Below are positions 24,276 through 36,400 of a DNA stretch of 64,000 nt, piece by piece (within the stretch, counting starts at the first letter, position 1; every line of letters begins with the position of its first letter). Source of the stretch: Coffea arabica (taxonomy: Eukaryota; Streptophyta; Magnoliopsida; Gentianales; Rubiaceae); NCBI RefSeq assembly GCF_036785885.1, contig NC_092322.1, positions 20,172,466-20,236,465 on the forward strand. The letters are read 5' to 3'. The notes under the pieces were generated by a model, which was not told where the DNA came from, did not search any database, and saw nothing but the letters and a program-made list of their open reading frames with translations. A program made the position numbers and the translations under genes.

Positions 24276-26076
24276 AATTTTTGAATGAACGTAAGGTGGA
24301 TCTTTTGTGGAAAAGTTGGTGGTGGTAGGTTAAGGGCGGTGACCGAGGGAAAGGGAGAAGGAATTCATTTGGGTAGAAGATGAATGAGATTTTCCACCTG
24401 GACATTTTGGTAAGTAATTTAAGCCGAATTTTATTATATTTAATATTGGCTGAATAGTTGTACACCATTTTTGAATCTTATCCCCATTGTATGAACTTTT
24501 GAAAAGTTGCATTTTTTAATATTGATTTTGACGGTTTCCAAATCCGAAATTCTCCCAAATATTTAAGATGATGGGCAATATTTTTTTAAGGGGTGGTTTT
24601 ATTTCTTCAATTTTTATGTTTTCAGCTGGAAAATTCAATGTTGGGATAATATCTTATTTCTAGTCACGGAAAATTTCCATAATTTTCTGGCAGATAATTG
24701 TTAGTTTGCTAGGCAAGCTCTTGTCACAAAGATGATTTTAGCAATTTAGCCTTGACGATGGCTTTTATGCTATCTAATTGCTATAGATTTTCCTGCCCTA
24801 CACTAGTAGTCTAAAAGGACAATCAATTCCTTTTGACAAGAGAATTACAGTTAAAAGTTTATTCTATTGCTGAGTTGGTAGGATTTGTTTGGTCAGTTCG
24901 TATTTGAATTTTTTTAGAAATGTTACATGAATAACCCTAGTTGCAACAGGCATAGTTTATTGGAGTTACATGTCTTATTTTTAGGTGTTCTTAAACTCAT
25001 AATTAAGTTGGTGTTCACAAGGATAATGATGGTATTCACGGAAAATATTTTAAGATATTAATGTAAGCAGATCTGAATATGGTATTTACATGTTAAAGTT
25101 TACGAATTATTAAGCCCTTAATAATGGATCCCTTGAAGACCTATGCAAGGTAAATTAATATGTTATGTGTCTATATTGGAAAAAAAAGTTTAGAAATAGA
25201 TTTGAGACAATCAACAATAGAATTGATGTATTGCAATTAGAGAAATAATCAATTCTATTCTATACAACTAAAGTGTGCATAAATACGACAAAAAAGTGTG
25301 TGATTCTTTAAGAGTAAAGTTTTCATGTACCGTCAGTTTACACATATGCCATAATTTTTATGCACTATTAGCGTTCAACATACATAGATGTACAAATTTT
25401 TGTTTGTGTGAATACTACAATAACTAGTGCCTATTCAATGGAAAAAAGGAGAAGACTTGAAATTCTTTTTTTAGTTTACGTGTTGTTTGATTTTAAAAAA
25501 TCAAAAAGAAAAATGCAAAATGCAAAACGTCCAACCGATTGCCTATGTACCTTGTAGTTATCCCTTTGTACCTAAATTAATTCCATCCTATTGTCCTCAA
25601 AGGAGATACGTGGTTAGAATTGCCTTTGGGTAAATAGCAAAACAAATAATACATTTTTCTAATGGATTCTGCTTAATATCTACAAGTGGACTGGGTAAAT
25701 GGCCAAGACATTATAGTATTTAGCTTGGTATCTTGTCGTGTTTGCATCATTTAATAATCTTGTAATCCTTTGTCCTTCTGGACTTCTTGGAAGCAACTAG
25801 ATTAATGAACTAATCTTCTACACTATCCTCCTATTTGTTATTGCTTTGTGAGTTGCATGCCCTGTTATTTAGAGAAAATATTTTAATACTGCACATGTAT
25901 ACATTTTGACAATGTATAAAAAATTTTACTCTTTTTTATTTTCCACTTTTTCTCTACTTCATTTGTCTAATAAAACTCATGCTCCTAATTTTTCATTAAA
26001 AAAATCTCATTATGTAAAGCAAACACCAGATTATCTCTTTCCTATTGCATCCACCATAGTCACGAAATCATTTAAA

Positions 26077-26246
26077 TATTGGATAGAGTATTATTTGAAG
26101 TATTATTTAGAATAATTATTGTAGTACTTTTTATGATGTGATGTATATGAGATTAAAAGGTGATTCGAAATATAAAAGGTGGATTGAAAAATGTGTTCAT
26201 GATACAAGCGAAATATTATTTGAAAAAATTTAATATCCAAACAAAG
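26077..26246. repeat. MITE-like insertion present in locus A only
   Basis: About 170 bases from TATTGGATAGAGTATTATTTG to AATTTAATATCCAAACAAAG form an imperfect inverted repeat. Locus B reads straight across the position (AAATCATTTAAGTATGCTACC, about 49712-49732). Exact termini and duplication are not resolved. Confidence 0.55.
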
Positions 26247-26943
26247 CCACTATTTATACTTAACATCCACCAGTACGTGCCCCATGACCGGTTGGTTATA
26301 CAGACTGGATGCACTGAACATCAATATGTATAGGCTAACTTTTATTTTTATATATAGATTAAAAATGTAAGTTAATGTATATTTTGTGCAATTTTTTTGC
26401 TAAGTAATTTTCTCATATGTCATTTCGTTAATACTAGCATTAGTGATGTATCTGCTACTCTTAAAATGATTAATAATATATTTATTGATAAAGATGTATA
26501 TTAAATGTGGGCATGGCAATAAATTGGTAAACTAACAAGTTCATAATTTAGGATGACCACAAAAAAAATGACCTTATCTTATAGGAAGAGGGATAACTAA
26601 TACTGCTCTAATAGTATGATAACATCCTTCGTCCCACTTTAATAATCTTATTTTTTATTTTCATCTTTCCTAAATTATAACTCACTTTCTAATTGAAAAA
26701 TAACTTTTAATTTCTTTAAAATATCTGTATTTAATGTACTTTGTTTTCGGTGAATTTAATCTACCTTATTCAATAATTGCTCTGATTCATACCTTAAATG
26801 GTATAAGTTCTATCAATATTATTGTTGTAATTAATATAAAAGTACAATGATTGATCATACTCCTAATATTAATGTAAACATATTAATAAAGTTACTCTTT
26901 CAATAATTGCTTTAGGATTATAACTATTTTACAAACTTTGTGG

Positions 26944-27125
26944 ACAGTGAAAATGAACAGTACGTATTATAAACCATTTCCTGCATCATGGTCTAGAAAC
27001 GCCTCGAATCGGTATCGTTTATTTGCGGTGTAAAAACGTCCATTACTTGGAAATGCAACATGGCCGACAGTTGGCAAAGGTTCCCTCGTTTAGGCCCCAG
27101 CGCAGGGACCTGAAGTCACCACCAA
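26944..27125 (+). promoter_or_regulatory. NLR leader module, copy A1 (orphan)
   Basis: Clearly homologous to the sequence immediately upstream of NLR-A (29200-29440): shared AAAATGAACAG, GTATTATAAACCATTT, ATTGGTATCG/ATCGGTATCG, TCCATTACTTGGAAA and GGCCGA. No NLR follows it; homology resumes at 28256-28330 (GACTAAGTTTATTCAAGGTACAAAT), after the hAT-like insertion, and then stops. It looks like the leader of a lost NLR copy. Confidence 0.65.
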
Positions 27126-27490
27126 CGCAAGAAGTCAAGTTTGTTTGGATTGGCTTGGTTTTAAATAAAAAAATTTATTGAATTTCAATCATCTTTTTAT
27201 GTTATTAATCGTCTTTTTATTTTACATACATCACATCATAAAAGTACTACAATAATTATTTCAAATAAATCATACAAATAAACTCTTATCTAAACAAAGA
27301 GATTAATAAATTTAGCATAAGTAATTAATAATTTCTATTAATATACATATGTAATTATTAGAATAATTGATAATATTAATTATATTATATATATACTAAT
27401 ATATATTATATAATACTTATAACTAATAATATTATTATTATAAAATTATTACTAATTAAATTATATAAAAATTTGTTAGTGGGTGGCTAC

Positions 27491-28137
27491 TAGAGGTGGC
27501 AATACGGATAAATGGTTCATAATTGGTTTTGATTTAATGGATGGTGGATGAAATTTATCCAATCCATTTAGATCCATTTAATAAATGGATTTAAATGGAT
27601 GGATCTAAATGGATTAAATAAAAACCAATTATCCATTTATAATCCATTTAAATATTATTTACTCATTGGAGCAATCAATATCTCTGACTGTGAAACGATA
27701 TATACATACATGGTAAAACACAAAACAGCCTTGAGGGTGGGAAGGTTTGTGCCTTGATTTGTATAATTATGGGAGGCTGCCCATTTTTCTGCTAGGCCCT
27801 CTCCTTCAAGCATTCGATCCACATCCGACATCTTAGGCCGGTTGGGGGGGGGGGGGAGGTATTGAGTGCAAAGTAGAGCAACTTGGAGCATCTCACCCAC
27901 CTCAATCCGGTCACAGTTGATCCCCAGTTCTCTATCCACCAAAACTTCAATTTTATTTGGTTTTTAAATAAATGGATATATATGATTTTTATGGATAATC
28001 CATATAAATCCATTTAATTTAATGATTTTACTTTGGTCAACCTTTTAAAACCAATACTATAAATGGATAATCAAAATCCATTTAATTATGGATTATATGG
28101 ATGGATAAATGGATTTCAATCCAAATTGCCACCTCTA
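27491..28137. mobile_element. Non-autonomous hAT-like element with captured kinase fragment (hAT-A)
   Basis: Terminal inverted repeats TAGAGGTGGCAAT / ATTGCCACCTCTA (one base varies further in) and a perfect 8-bp duplication GTGGCTAC at 27483-27490 and 28138-28145, the size typical of hAT transposons. Many AATGGAT/ATCCATTT motifs crowd both subterminal regions, as expected for hAT transposase binding. At 647 bp with no transposase it is non-autonomous. Its centre (about 27655-27945) is a piece of a receptor-like kinase gene. Confidence 0.9.
27655..27942 (-). pseudogene. Captured 3' kinase exon fragment of an NIK-type LRR receptor kinase
   Basis: The minus frame reads DRELGINCDRIEVGEMLQVA, LLCTQYLP, RPKMSDVDRMLEG and EGLAEKWAASHN. 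This is the C-terminal part of the kinase domain (subdomain XI with the conserved RPKM Arg) and the tail typical of the NSP-interacting kinase / LRR-II receptor kinases. A poly-C tract (27843-27856 as G on plus) expands the loop to LPPPPN. The frame then runs into transposon sequence. It lacks the ATP-binding lobe and catalytic loop, so it is a gene fragment and not a gene. Family assignment is from motif memory. Confidence 0.8.
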
Positions 28138-28145
28138 GTGGCTAC

Positions 28146-29199
28146 CCAGCCCCGCCTCATTTTTTTAGCAGAGAAAAAATTCCTCCCGCCTCTGCCCCAT
28201 CAGTCCTCGAGGAGCGGGTGCCCACGAATTGCCATTCTAGAAGCTGCAAGCCTGCAACAAGGAAAGAAGAAAGAGGCTCGCCCACAATATTTGACTAAGT
28301 TTATTCAAGGTACAAATCCGATCTGGAAGGATAAAATACATTAAATCCTCTTGTGATTTTGGTTATGGTCATAAAACTCTCATTATTTAGAAACTTTCAG
28401 GGAATCGCATTGTGTTTTGGACTAATTTATTTTTATTTTTTAATTATTTTTTAAATATATTTTTCAATCACTTTTTAATTTTACATATATTAAATCATAA
28501 TAGCGTACAACAAATATTTTATTAAAAAATTCAAAAAACTTATAGTTAGTCAAAATGAATTTTTGCATCTTTTTCGAAAAACTCCAAAATCAATAGTGAG
28601 ACCTATTTATGCAGTTCTTCTTTTTTTCGTTACTGCAGTCTTGAGAACCCTATATGTTTCTACTTAGCGAATATTCATCTAAATACAGAATCGTCATGGT
28701 TGACAACAAACAGAGTAATTAGAGTATAAACACCTGTATTCTTACTTGTTGAAGTATCCTAACAAAATTGGTTTCAAAATAAGATATTCCTATTTTGTAG
28801 CCTAAGACCACAAAATAAGCCTGCGCGCATGAAAAAAAGGGGTTAGACGGTTTGTGTTATCTGATTGTTATGGCTTTCTCCGTCCTCCTATATAGTAGTC
28901 AAAGAGCAATCAATACCTTTTTACAAGAGAATCACAGTTAAAATCCATCATATCTCGAAATTGGTAGGATTTGTCAGGTGAGTTTTGTATGGATTTTGAA
29001 CAAATGTTATCTGGAGTTTTAAGAGTTGTTACCTTAATATGTCTGGAGTTTTAGGTGCCCTCAAACTTCTAATAGAGTTGGCATTGGCAAGGATAATGAA
29101 GATATTGATGAAAAAATAGTTCAAGATATCAATATGGGAAGTTTACACTGTAGCGTTTACATTCTGGTAAAATTGTAACTATTTACAGTTTTTGTAGGC
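28146..29199. other. Region upstream of NLR-A, no gene seen
   Basis: 28256-28330 continues the orphan leader module (matches 54235-54310 in locus B and, more weakly, 29393-29490). 28380-28560 is an AT-rich MITE-like block shared with 54490-54680. 28940-29200 matches 54950-55165 in B (TTGGTAGGATTTGTCAGGTGAG; AGTTGGCATTGGCAAGGATAATGA). No coding signal. Confidence 0.6.
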
Positions 29200-29519
29200 A
29201 TCGAAAATGAACAGCAAGTATTATAAACCATTTACTGCTTTAGTATCTAGATTGGCCCGAATTGGTATCGTTTCTATGCGGTCTAGAAATGTCCATTACT
29301 TGGAAACGGACTTCGGCCGAAAGTAGACAAAAGCTGACCCCTTCAAGCCCCAGGAAAGGGACCCTAATGTATCCACCGGCCCGGCCAGGAAAACTAAGAG
29401 TCTTGCCGACGATATTTGACTATTTTCATATCATGAGAAAGTTGTAAACCTTGAACTAAGTTCGTTCATCAAGGTACAAATTTGATCTCAGAGTGAATAG
29501 AAGATGCAATAAAAAAATA
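29200..29519 (+). promoter_or_regulatory. NLR-A leader/promoter module, copy A2
   Basis: Directly upstream of the NLR-A start codon. Contains a TATA-like GTATTATAAACC at 29217-29228 and a conserved block (GTCCATTACTTGGAAAC, GGCCGAAAGTAGACAAAAGC, GCCCCAGGAAAGGGACC) shared with copy B2. The TTA at 29232-29234 is the unoccupied target of the Tourist-like element in locus B. Promoter role is inferred from position and conservation. Confidence 0.55.
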
Positions 29520-32500
29520 ATGGAGATATCCTTCCGCAGTAGCACTAGTTGCTTTGAGTTCGCAATAGAATTTCTTGGCTGGATGTATGAAACCATCTTA
29601 GCGTTCGATTCTCTTATCTCGAACCTGAAGAAGGGGGTGAGACTATTACAAAGCTTTGACCTGTATCTGACAAAGTGTAGGAGGAGGAACCATGAAACCT
29701 GTTTGGAACAAGATGAGGAGGAGAAGGATGTTACGTCTTCCAGAATTCAAGATCTGATTATCAGGAGAATGGAAGGTCTTGAATTTGCTTGCAGCGAATA
29801 CTTGATTCATTCTCGTTCGCCTGATTGGACTCATATTGAAGGTGAGCTCACCATATTCTTGGAAGCGATCAAGTTGTTTTTCGAAACAGATATCAACGAA
29901 TCGTGCATCAACTTTCTGCTGGACTGTTACTGGCTGCGAGATCCAGAGCTAGTTATTGATTTCATTGATTCAGTTTCCGAGAATCTGGCAGAAATTGACG
30001 AATCCCATTTCAAACGCCTTGACAAGAAGCTAATGTTCTTGAAGAGTTTCATTCGCTTTGCCATATTTTGCGGTATCGAGGGTCAGAAATCGATAGATCT
30101 CTTGATTCATGCTGAAGTGGTGGCTATCAATGCATTACACGTGTTTTCTATATGGTGGTTCGACAGCGGTACATACAATGGAGAAGTATGGAAGAAAACA
30201 GAACTTCAAATTTGTCGACTAATAAGTGAGAAGATTAATCTCGGTAATCCCCAGGTCCGAGAAACTTACAACCATGTCTTGACTCTAGCAAAGTTGTCAA
30301 GATCATCAGACATTTTAGCTCTGGAGAAGAATAAGCATCTAGTAGCTGACTTTATGGATGATCTCATTACCAATATTATGGAGCTAGTAGAATCTTGTAC
30401 CAATACTTTGGTTCCGATTATGAATCAAATGCTAAAACTCCTTGAGGGGCTAAGATTCCTGACAATCCTTCTCAGGCATCAGGAGAAGTTCAAAGAGCTA
30501 TGCCATGAAATGAAGAACCTTATTGTAGTTGTGGCCTGTGATGCAGCGGTTGTAATTATCTCTCTTTCTGTGAATCAAATCGAAGAAGGCTTGTCCAAGG
30601 AAACCGATCTTGCTCTTTTTCATTTGCTCAAAGTGCTCAAGTTTGTAAGGGCAGAATTTACACAGGTCGATCCACTAACACCGGTATCAGGATTTGGTTT
30701 TCCTAGGATCAGTGAGTTGGGATCTATGGATTTTCTCCTAAGAAATCTGAAGGAACTAGCAAGGTCCGATGAAATTAATGGTTCAAATGCTTTTCCAGTG
30801 GATACAATCCAGACGATCCAAGAAGATTTTGAATTCTTAAGATCTTTCCTGGAGAAAATCAAGGAACAGCGCAATCAGAACGAAAAACTCCAAGCTTTCT
30901 GGAGTCGTGTTATGGAGGTTGCCTATAAAGCAGAGTTAGTGATCGACTGGACACTTATTGGTGATGGACGTGAATATTTTTTGGATGATGTTGCTAGAGA
31001 TATCAATGTTATGAAGATTGAGGCTCAAGAGATCTATGATAGGATAAACTATGTTGGTGAAACCAAGAGAGTCACCAAGACTTTCACTCGCATGCCATCA
31101 AAACTTACCGCTGCCACGTACAATGAAGGTCTGGTGCGTCTCGACAACGAGGTCGAAACTATCACTCAAAGACTTACAAAAGGGGCAAGGCAATTGGATG
31201 TTGTTCCTATCGTGGGTATGCCTGGGCTTGGTAAGACCACATTAGCCACTATAATTTACAGCTCTTCTTCAGTAATGTTGCACTTCCATATTCGTGCTTG
31301 GTGTATTGTTTCTCAAGCATATAGCATGCACAACTTGTTAGTTTAGATATTGGGTAGTATTGAATCTGGGAAACTTTTCAATATCAAAATATGGATGAAC
31401 ATGATTTGGCTGTAAAGCTAAAACAAGTGTTACTGAGAAATAGGTATCTCCTAGTTTTGGATGATTTGTGGGATACTAAGGCATGGAACTTGTTGGAGAG
31501 ATTATTGCCTGATGATGCCAATGGAAGCAGGATTGTCATCACGAGCAGATTGCAGAATGTGTCTCTGCAATTCAAACCTGATAGCAAAGTTCACCATCTC
31601 CGCCACCTTACCAACGAAGAGAGTTGGAATTTGCTGCAGAAAAAGTTATTTGGCCAAGAAGGTTGTCCTCCAAGACTAAGTGGAATTGCATCTCAAATAG
31701 CAAAATCTTGTGGGGGCTTACCTCTCACAATTGTTCTTGTTGCTGGAATTCTTGTCAATAGTGCAGAAGACTCCTGGGAAGAAGTTGCAAAGAGTCTAAC
31801 TTCCAGTATTGTCCTTGATGATGAACACTGCATGAAGACACTTGAGCTGAGTTACAGTTATTTACCAGATGATTTGAAGTCATGCCTTCTTTACTTTGGT
31901 GCATTTCAAGAAGACGAAAATGTTCATATCCGAAGGTTGTTATGGCTCTGGATCTCTGAAGGATTCATACGAAAGATTGAAGGAAAGAGCTTAGAGGATG
32001 TGGCAGACAACTACTTGACGGATCTGGTTGATAGAAGTTTAGTTATGGCTTCCAAACAAAGAACTTCGGGTGGTGCCAAAGCATGCCGGCTTCATGATTT
32101 GGTACATGAGTTTTGTGTTAAAAAAGCCAAAGAAGAGAACTTTCTACATATTTTGCGTAGTCTGAATGATGGTTTTGTTCTAACTGGCCAAAGCAACCCC
32201 CTCCGAGTTTGTGATCAAAATGCCAGGAATTTGATGATTTGGGAATTAATGTTAGAATTTCCCAACGTACGCAGTTTGTTATTGTTTAGGGAGGACGATT
32301 TGGGGTTTTGGTTACCTAAACTTCTAAGAGTGTTGGATTTGGGGGAATTGGTGTTTGGTGCATATTTTCCGATGGAAGTATTTTTGCTTGCTCACTTGAG
32401 ATACTTGGCTCTTTTTCTTTACTTCATAGACTCTATCCCAGCTGCAATAGCAAACCTCTCAAGGTTACAAACTTTTCTGCTACGAGGAAACGTCATTGAT

Positions 32501-33120
32501 TGTTTGTTACCCAAGACTATTTGGAGCATTAAGACATTGAGGCATCTATGGACTACAGATTCCAATATTGGTTTTATTTTTCCAATTGAAAATCTTGAAG
32601 TATCCCCAGGTTTAGATCATTTAGACACTTTAAGCCTTGCCATTGATTCCTCCTCTCAAAACTTGCAAAAGATACTAGCAAAGTTACCAAGCATCCACAG
32701 GCTAAGATGTAAGATGAGGAAATCAAGAGAAGAATCTACCAGAATTGGCGACGGGATTCTCGTGTTTGACTATTTGAGTCAACTAGAATCACTTGCTCTG
32801 CGTTCCTTTCGTGGATATGGATTTAAATTCCCATTGAATTTGAAGAAGTTGACTCTCTACAGGAATGATCAACCATGGAGTGAAATTTCAACAATTGGAA
32901 ATTTGCCTAGTCTCGAAGTGCTTAAATTACTCGAGCGCTCCTTCTCTGGGGAAGAATGGGAAATGAAAGAAGGGGAGTTCCCTAACCTCCGAGTTTTGAA
33001 ATTGTCTATGTTGTGGGACTTTCGTAGCTGGATTGCGTCTCCTGATAATTTTCCCCGTCTTGAGAAATTGGTTGTGCATAGCTGTCTAAAGTTGGAAGAG
33101 GTACCTTCTTGTTTAGGGGA

Positions 33121-33408
33121 TGTTAGAAGTATTTACCGTTGTTAATTAATCATATTTGTTTATGCTACCTAATTAGTGGAGTTAGTGGAATAACTAGTGG
33201 GATTAGTGGAGTACCTAGTGGAGTTAGTGGAGTTAGTAGTGGAGTGAGTGGAGTTATTGGGATAGATAGTGGAGTTAGTGGGATAGTTAGTGGAGTTGGT
33301 TTAAACTCTATAAATAGAGTAATTTCATGTTATAAGTTGTGAGAGTTTTACAAAGAAATAAACATTTGTCCTTTGCTTCTCTTATTATTTGCCTCAATAT
33401 TTGTATCA
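33121..33408 (+). repeat. 5' LTR of copia 2
   Basis: Begins TGTTAGAAG and ends TTTGTATCA. Positions 33177-33300 are an imperfect array of GGAGTTAGT-like units; a TATA box follows at about 33309. The array reads SGVSG-type repeats in one frame, but this is not a gene. Confidence 0.97.
33309..33316 (+). promoter_or_regulatory. TATA box in copia 2 LTR
   Basis: TATAAATA lies downstream of the GGAGTTAGT-like array, about 100 bases before the LTR end, the expected place for the retrotransposon promoter at the U3/R border. The same motif is in the 3' LTR near 37750. Confidence 0.7.
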
Positions 33409-33409
33409 G

Positions 33410-33421
33410 TGGTACCAGAGC
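33410..33421 (+). other. Primer-binding site of copia 2
   Basis: TGGTACCAGAGC one base after the 5' LTR; matches the initiator tRNA-Met type with one change. Confidence 0.88.
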
Positions 33422-33470
33422 TAGGCTAGTGAGTGAAAACAAAAGTGAGTTGTGAGAATTGTAAATTACG

Positions 33471-36400
33471 ATGGCCACCGACAATTTTGTGCAGCCAGCA
33501 ATTCCTCGCTTTGATGGTCACTATGATCATTGGAGTATGCTAATGGAGAACTTCTTGAGATCCAAGGAGTATTGGCAGGTTGTCGAATCTGGAGTAGCAG
33601 AGCCAACAGCCGGAGAAATATTGTCAGAGGTGCAGAAAATGGAGTTGGAAGCATTGAAACTGAAAGATCTTAAAGCCAAAAATTATCTTTTTCAAGCTAT
33701 TGATCGAGCCATTTTGGAGACAATTCTTAGCAAAGATACCTCCAAACAAATTTGGGACTCCATGAAGAAAAAGTATCAAGGAAATGCAAAGGCGAAGCGG
33801 GTGCAGCTTCAAGCTCTTCGGACCGAATTTGAGACTTTACGCATGAAGTCAAGCGAATCAGTCACTGATTATTTCGCAAGAACGATGGCAATCGCTAACA
33901 AGATGAGGATCCATGGAGAAAACTTGAAGGACGTCACCATTGTCGAGAAGATTCTTCGATCAATGACAACAAAATTTAATTTTGTTGTATGCTGTATAGA
34001 GGAATCGAAAGATATTGATGCAATTTCAATTGATGAGTTGCAGAGTTCTTTGTTGGTTCATGAGCAAAAAATTAACCAGCAAGAGAAAGAGGAGCAAGCA
34101 CTAGTGGCTTCAGCAGAAATTCACTCAACATGGAGAGGAGGCAAAAGCAGAGGCAGAGGCAGAGGTAGAGGAAATAATGATCGTGGCAACCAACAACAAC
34201 AATACCAGCACCAAGAAAATCAATTTCAAGAAAGAAGAAGAGGACGAGGAGGCTATCCATTAACAAATCAAAGGCCAAAGTCAGCAGACAAGTCCAATGT
34301 TGAATGCTACAAATGTCATAGGTATGGCCATTATCAGTCCGAATGTCGAACTAATTTGAATAGACAAAATGGAGAAAGGACTAATTTTGCAGAAAAAGAA
34401 GAAGAAGTGTCTCTTTTGATGGTGTGCCACATGAGTGAAGAAACTCAACAAAACACATGGTATTTAGACACCGGTTGCAGCAATCACATGTGTGGAGATA
34501 AGAAGGCATTCTCTGAATTGGACGAGTCATTCCGTAGCACTGTCAAGTTTGGTGATAACTCTACAATTTCTGTTATGGGAAAAGGAAGGGTAATTATCCA
34601 AGCTAAAGAAAATTCTTCTACCCACACTATTACTGATGTTCTTTTTGCTCCAGACTTAAAGACAAATTTGCTTAGCATGGGTCAGTTGCTCGAAAAAGGG
34701 TACGAGATTTTTGGCAAAGGTGGTGTATGTCAGATTCGAGATGCAAAGTTGGGCTTAATTGCTCAAGTTAAGATGACGGCAAATCGTATGTTCCCACTCG
34801 ATTTGCAGAACTTGACTCATTCATGTTTCTCGACAAAATCGAAAGATGTGGGATGGTTATGGCATTTTCGTTATGGACATTTGAATTTTGGTGGACTGAA
34901 AACTTTGCAACAGAAAAATATGGTAGCTGGTTTACCTCAAATCACAACTCCTTCAGAAGTTTGTGAAGAGTGTGTTGTTAGCAAACAACATCGAGATAGC
35001 TTTCCAAAAGGAAAATCGTGGAGAGCAAAAAATGTCTTGGAGCTGGTTCACTCTGATCTATGCGGACCCATAAATCCGTCATCTAATGGTGGAAAACGTT
35101 ATTTTATGACGTTTACTGATGATTATAGTCGAAAAACTTGGGTCTATTTTTTGCAGGAAAAATCTGAAGCATTTTCAGTGTTCAAAAATTTCATGACTCT
35201 TGTCGAAAAGGAAGCAGGCAAATCCATAAAATTTTTCCGCAGTGATCGTGGTGGAGAGTATAATTCACATGAATTTATAAATTTTTGTGAGGAGCATGGA
35301 ATTCAGAAGCAGCTTACAGCAGCTTATACGCCGCAGCAGAATGGTGTTTCAGAGAGGAAGAATCGTACAATATTGAACATGGTGAGGAGCATTTTGACAA
35401 AAAGTGGTGTTCCAAAAAATTTTTGGCCCGAAGCTGTCAACTGGAGCATTCATATATTGAACAGAAGTCCCACACTTGCTGTTAAAAATATGACGCCTGA
35501 GGAAGCATGGAGCGGACGGAAACCAACAGTGGATCACTTCAAAATTTTTGGATGCATTGCCTATGCTCATGTTCCAGAGCAAAAGAGGACAAAACTAGAC
35601 AACAAAGGGGAGAAATGCATTTTTCTTGGTGTTAGTGATCAGTCAAAAGCTTATAAGCTTTATAATCCTATCACCAAGAAAATTGTCATCAGTCGGGATG
35701 TAATTTTTGATGAGGAAAATTTTTGGCCATGGAGCAACAATATTATTAAACAACAAATACCTGCTGATTTTGATGGAGTTGATGAAGAAAACAGGCAGCA
35801 GTTGACAGAACAAATTCCATCAAATGGTCCAGATAATGTATCAAATTCCCAAACAGTAGCAGAAGATGAAGGACGGCCTCAACGTAGTAGAAAAAGACCT
35901 GCATGGATGATTGATTATGAGGTAACTGGAATTGATCAATCTGAAGACCCACTTACATATTTTGCACTATTTTCCGATTGTGATCCTACAGTTTTTGAAG
36001 AAGCTGTCAAAGATTTGAAGTGGCAGAAGGCAATGGATGAAGAAATTGCAGCTATTGAACGAAATAACACTTGGGAGTTAACCAATCTTCCAGAAGGACA
36101 AAAATCTATAGGTGTCAAGTGGGTGTACAAGACGAAATTAAAGGAGAATGGAGAAGTTGACAAGTACAAGGCACGTCTGGTAGCTAAAGGCTATAAGCAA
36201 GAGTTTGGGGTGGATTATGGAGAAGTCTTTGCTCCAGTCGCAAGGCATGACACGATTAGGATGGTGATAGCATTGGCAGCTCAAAATTCATGGCCTATCT
36301 TCCAGTTGGATGTGAAATCAGCATTTTTACATGGTGATTTACAGGAACAGGTATTTATTGATCAACCTCCTGGTTATGTGAAGGTTGGAGGTGAACATAA

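Larger units (their letters stand above)
23691..27482. other. Locus A intergenic region paralogous to locus B, no gene seen
   Basis: Collinear with 44653-44943 plus 47629-49834 plus 52620-53400 of locus B once the solo LTR and the Helitron-like insertion of B are removed. CCCTG at 23998-24002 is the empty target of the B solo LTR; TATATA before AGATTAAAAATG (about 26355) is the empty target of the Helitron. No frame longer than about 90 codons and none with a domain. Small AT-rich MITE-like hairpins occur at about 24140-24275 and 26077-26246. Confidence 0.75.

Noticed and set aside
27655..27942. Treating the kinase-like frame as a small receptor-kinase gene
   Set aside because: It lacks the N-lobe, catalytic loop and DFG, lies entirely inside hAT-A, and runs into transposon sequence at both ends.
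29493..29519. Starting NLR-A at 29493
   Set aside because: That codon is GTG; the ATG at 29520 aligns with the NLR-B start and keeps the first residues MEIS in common.
33139..33342. 67-codon frame of SGVSG-type repeats, present again at 37580-37783
   Set aside because: It is translation of the tandem array in the two LTR copies of copia 2, not a protein.
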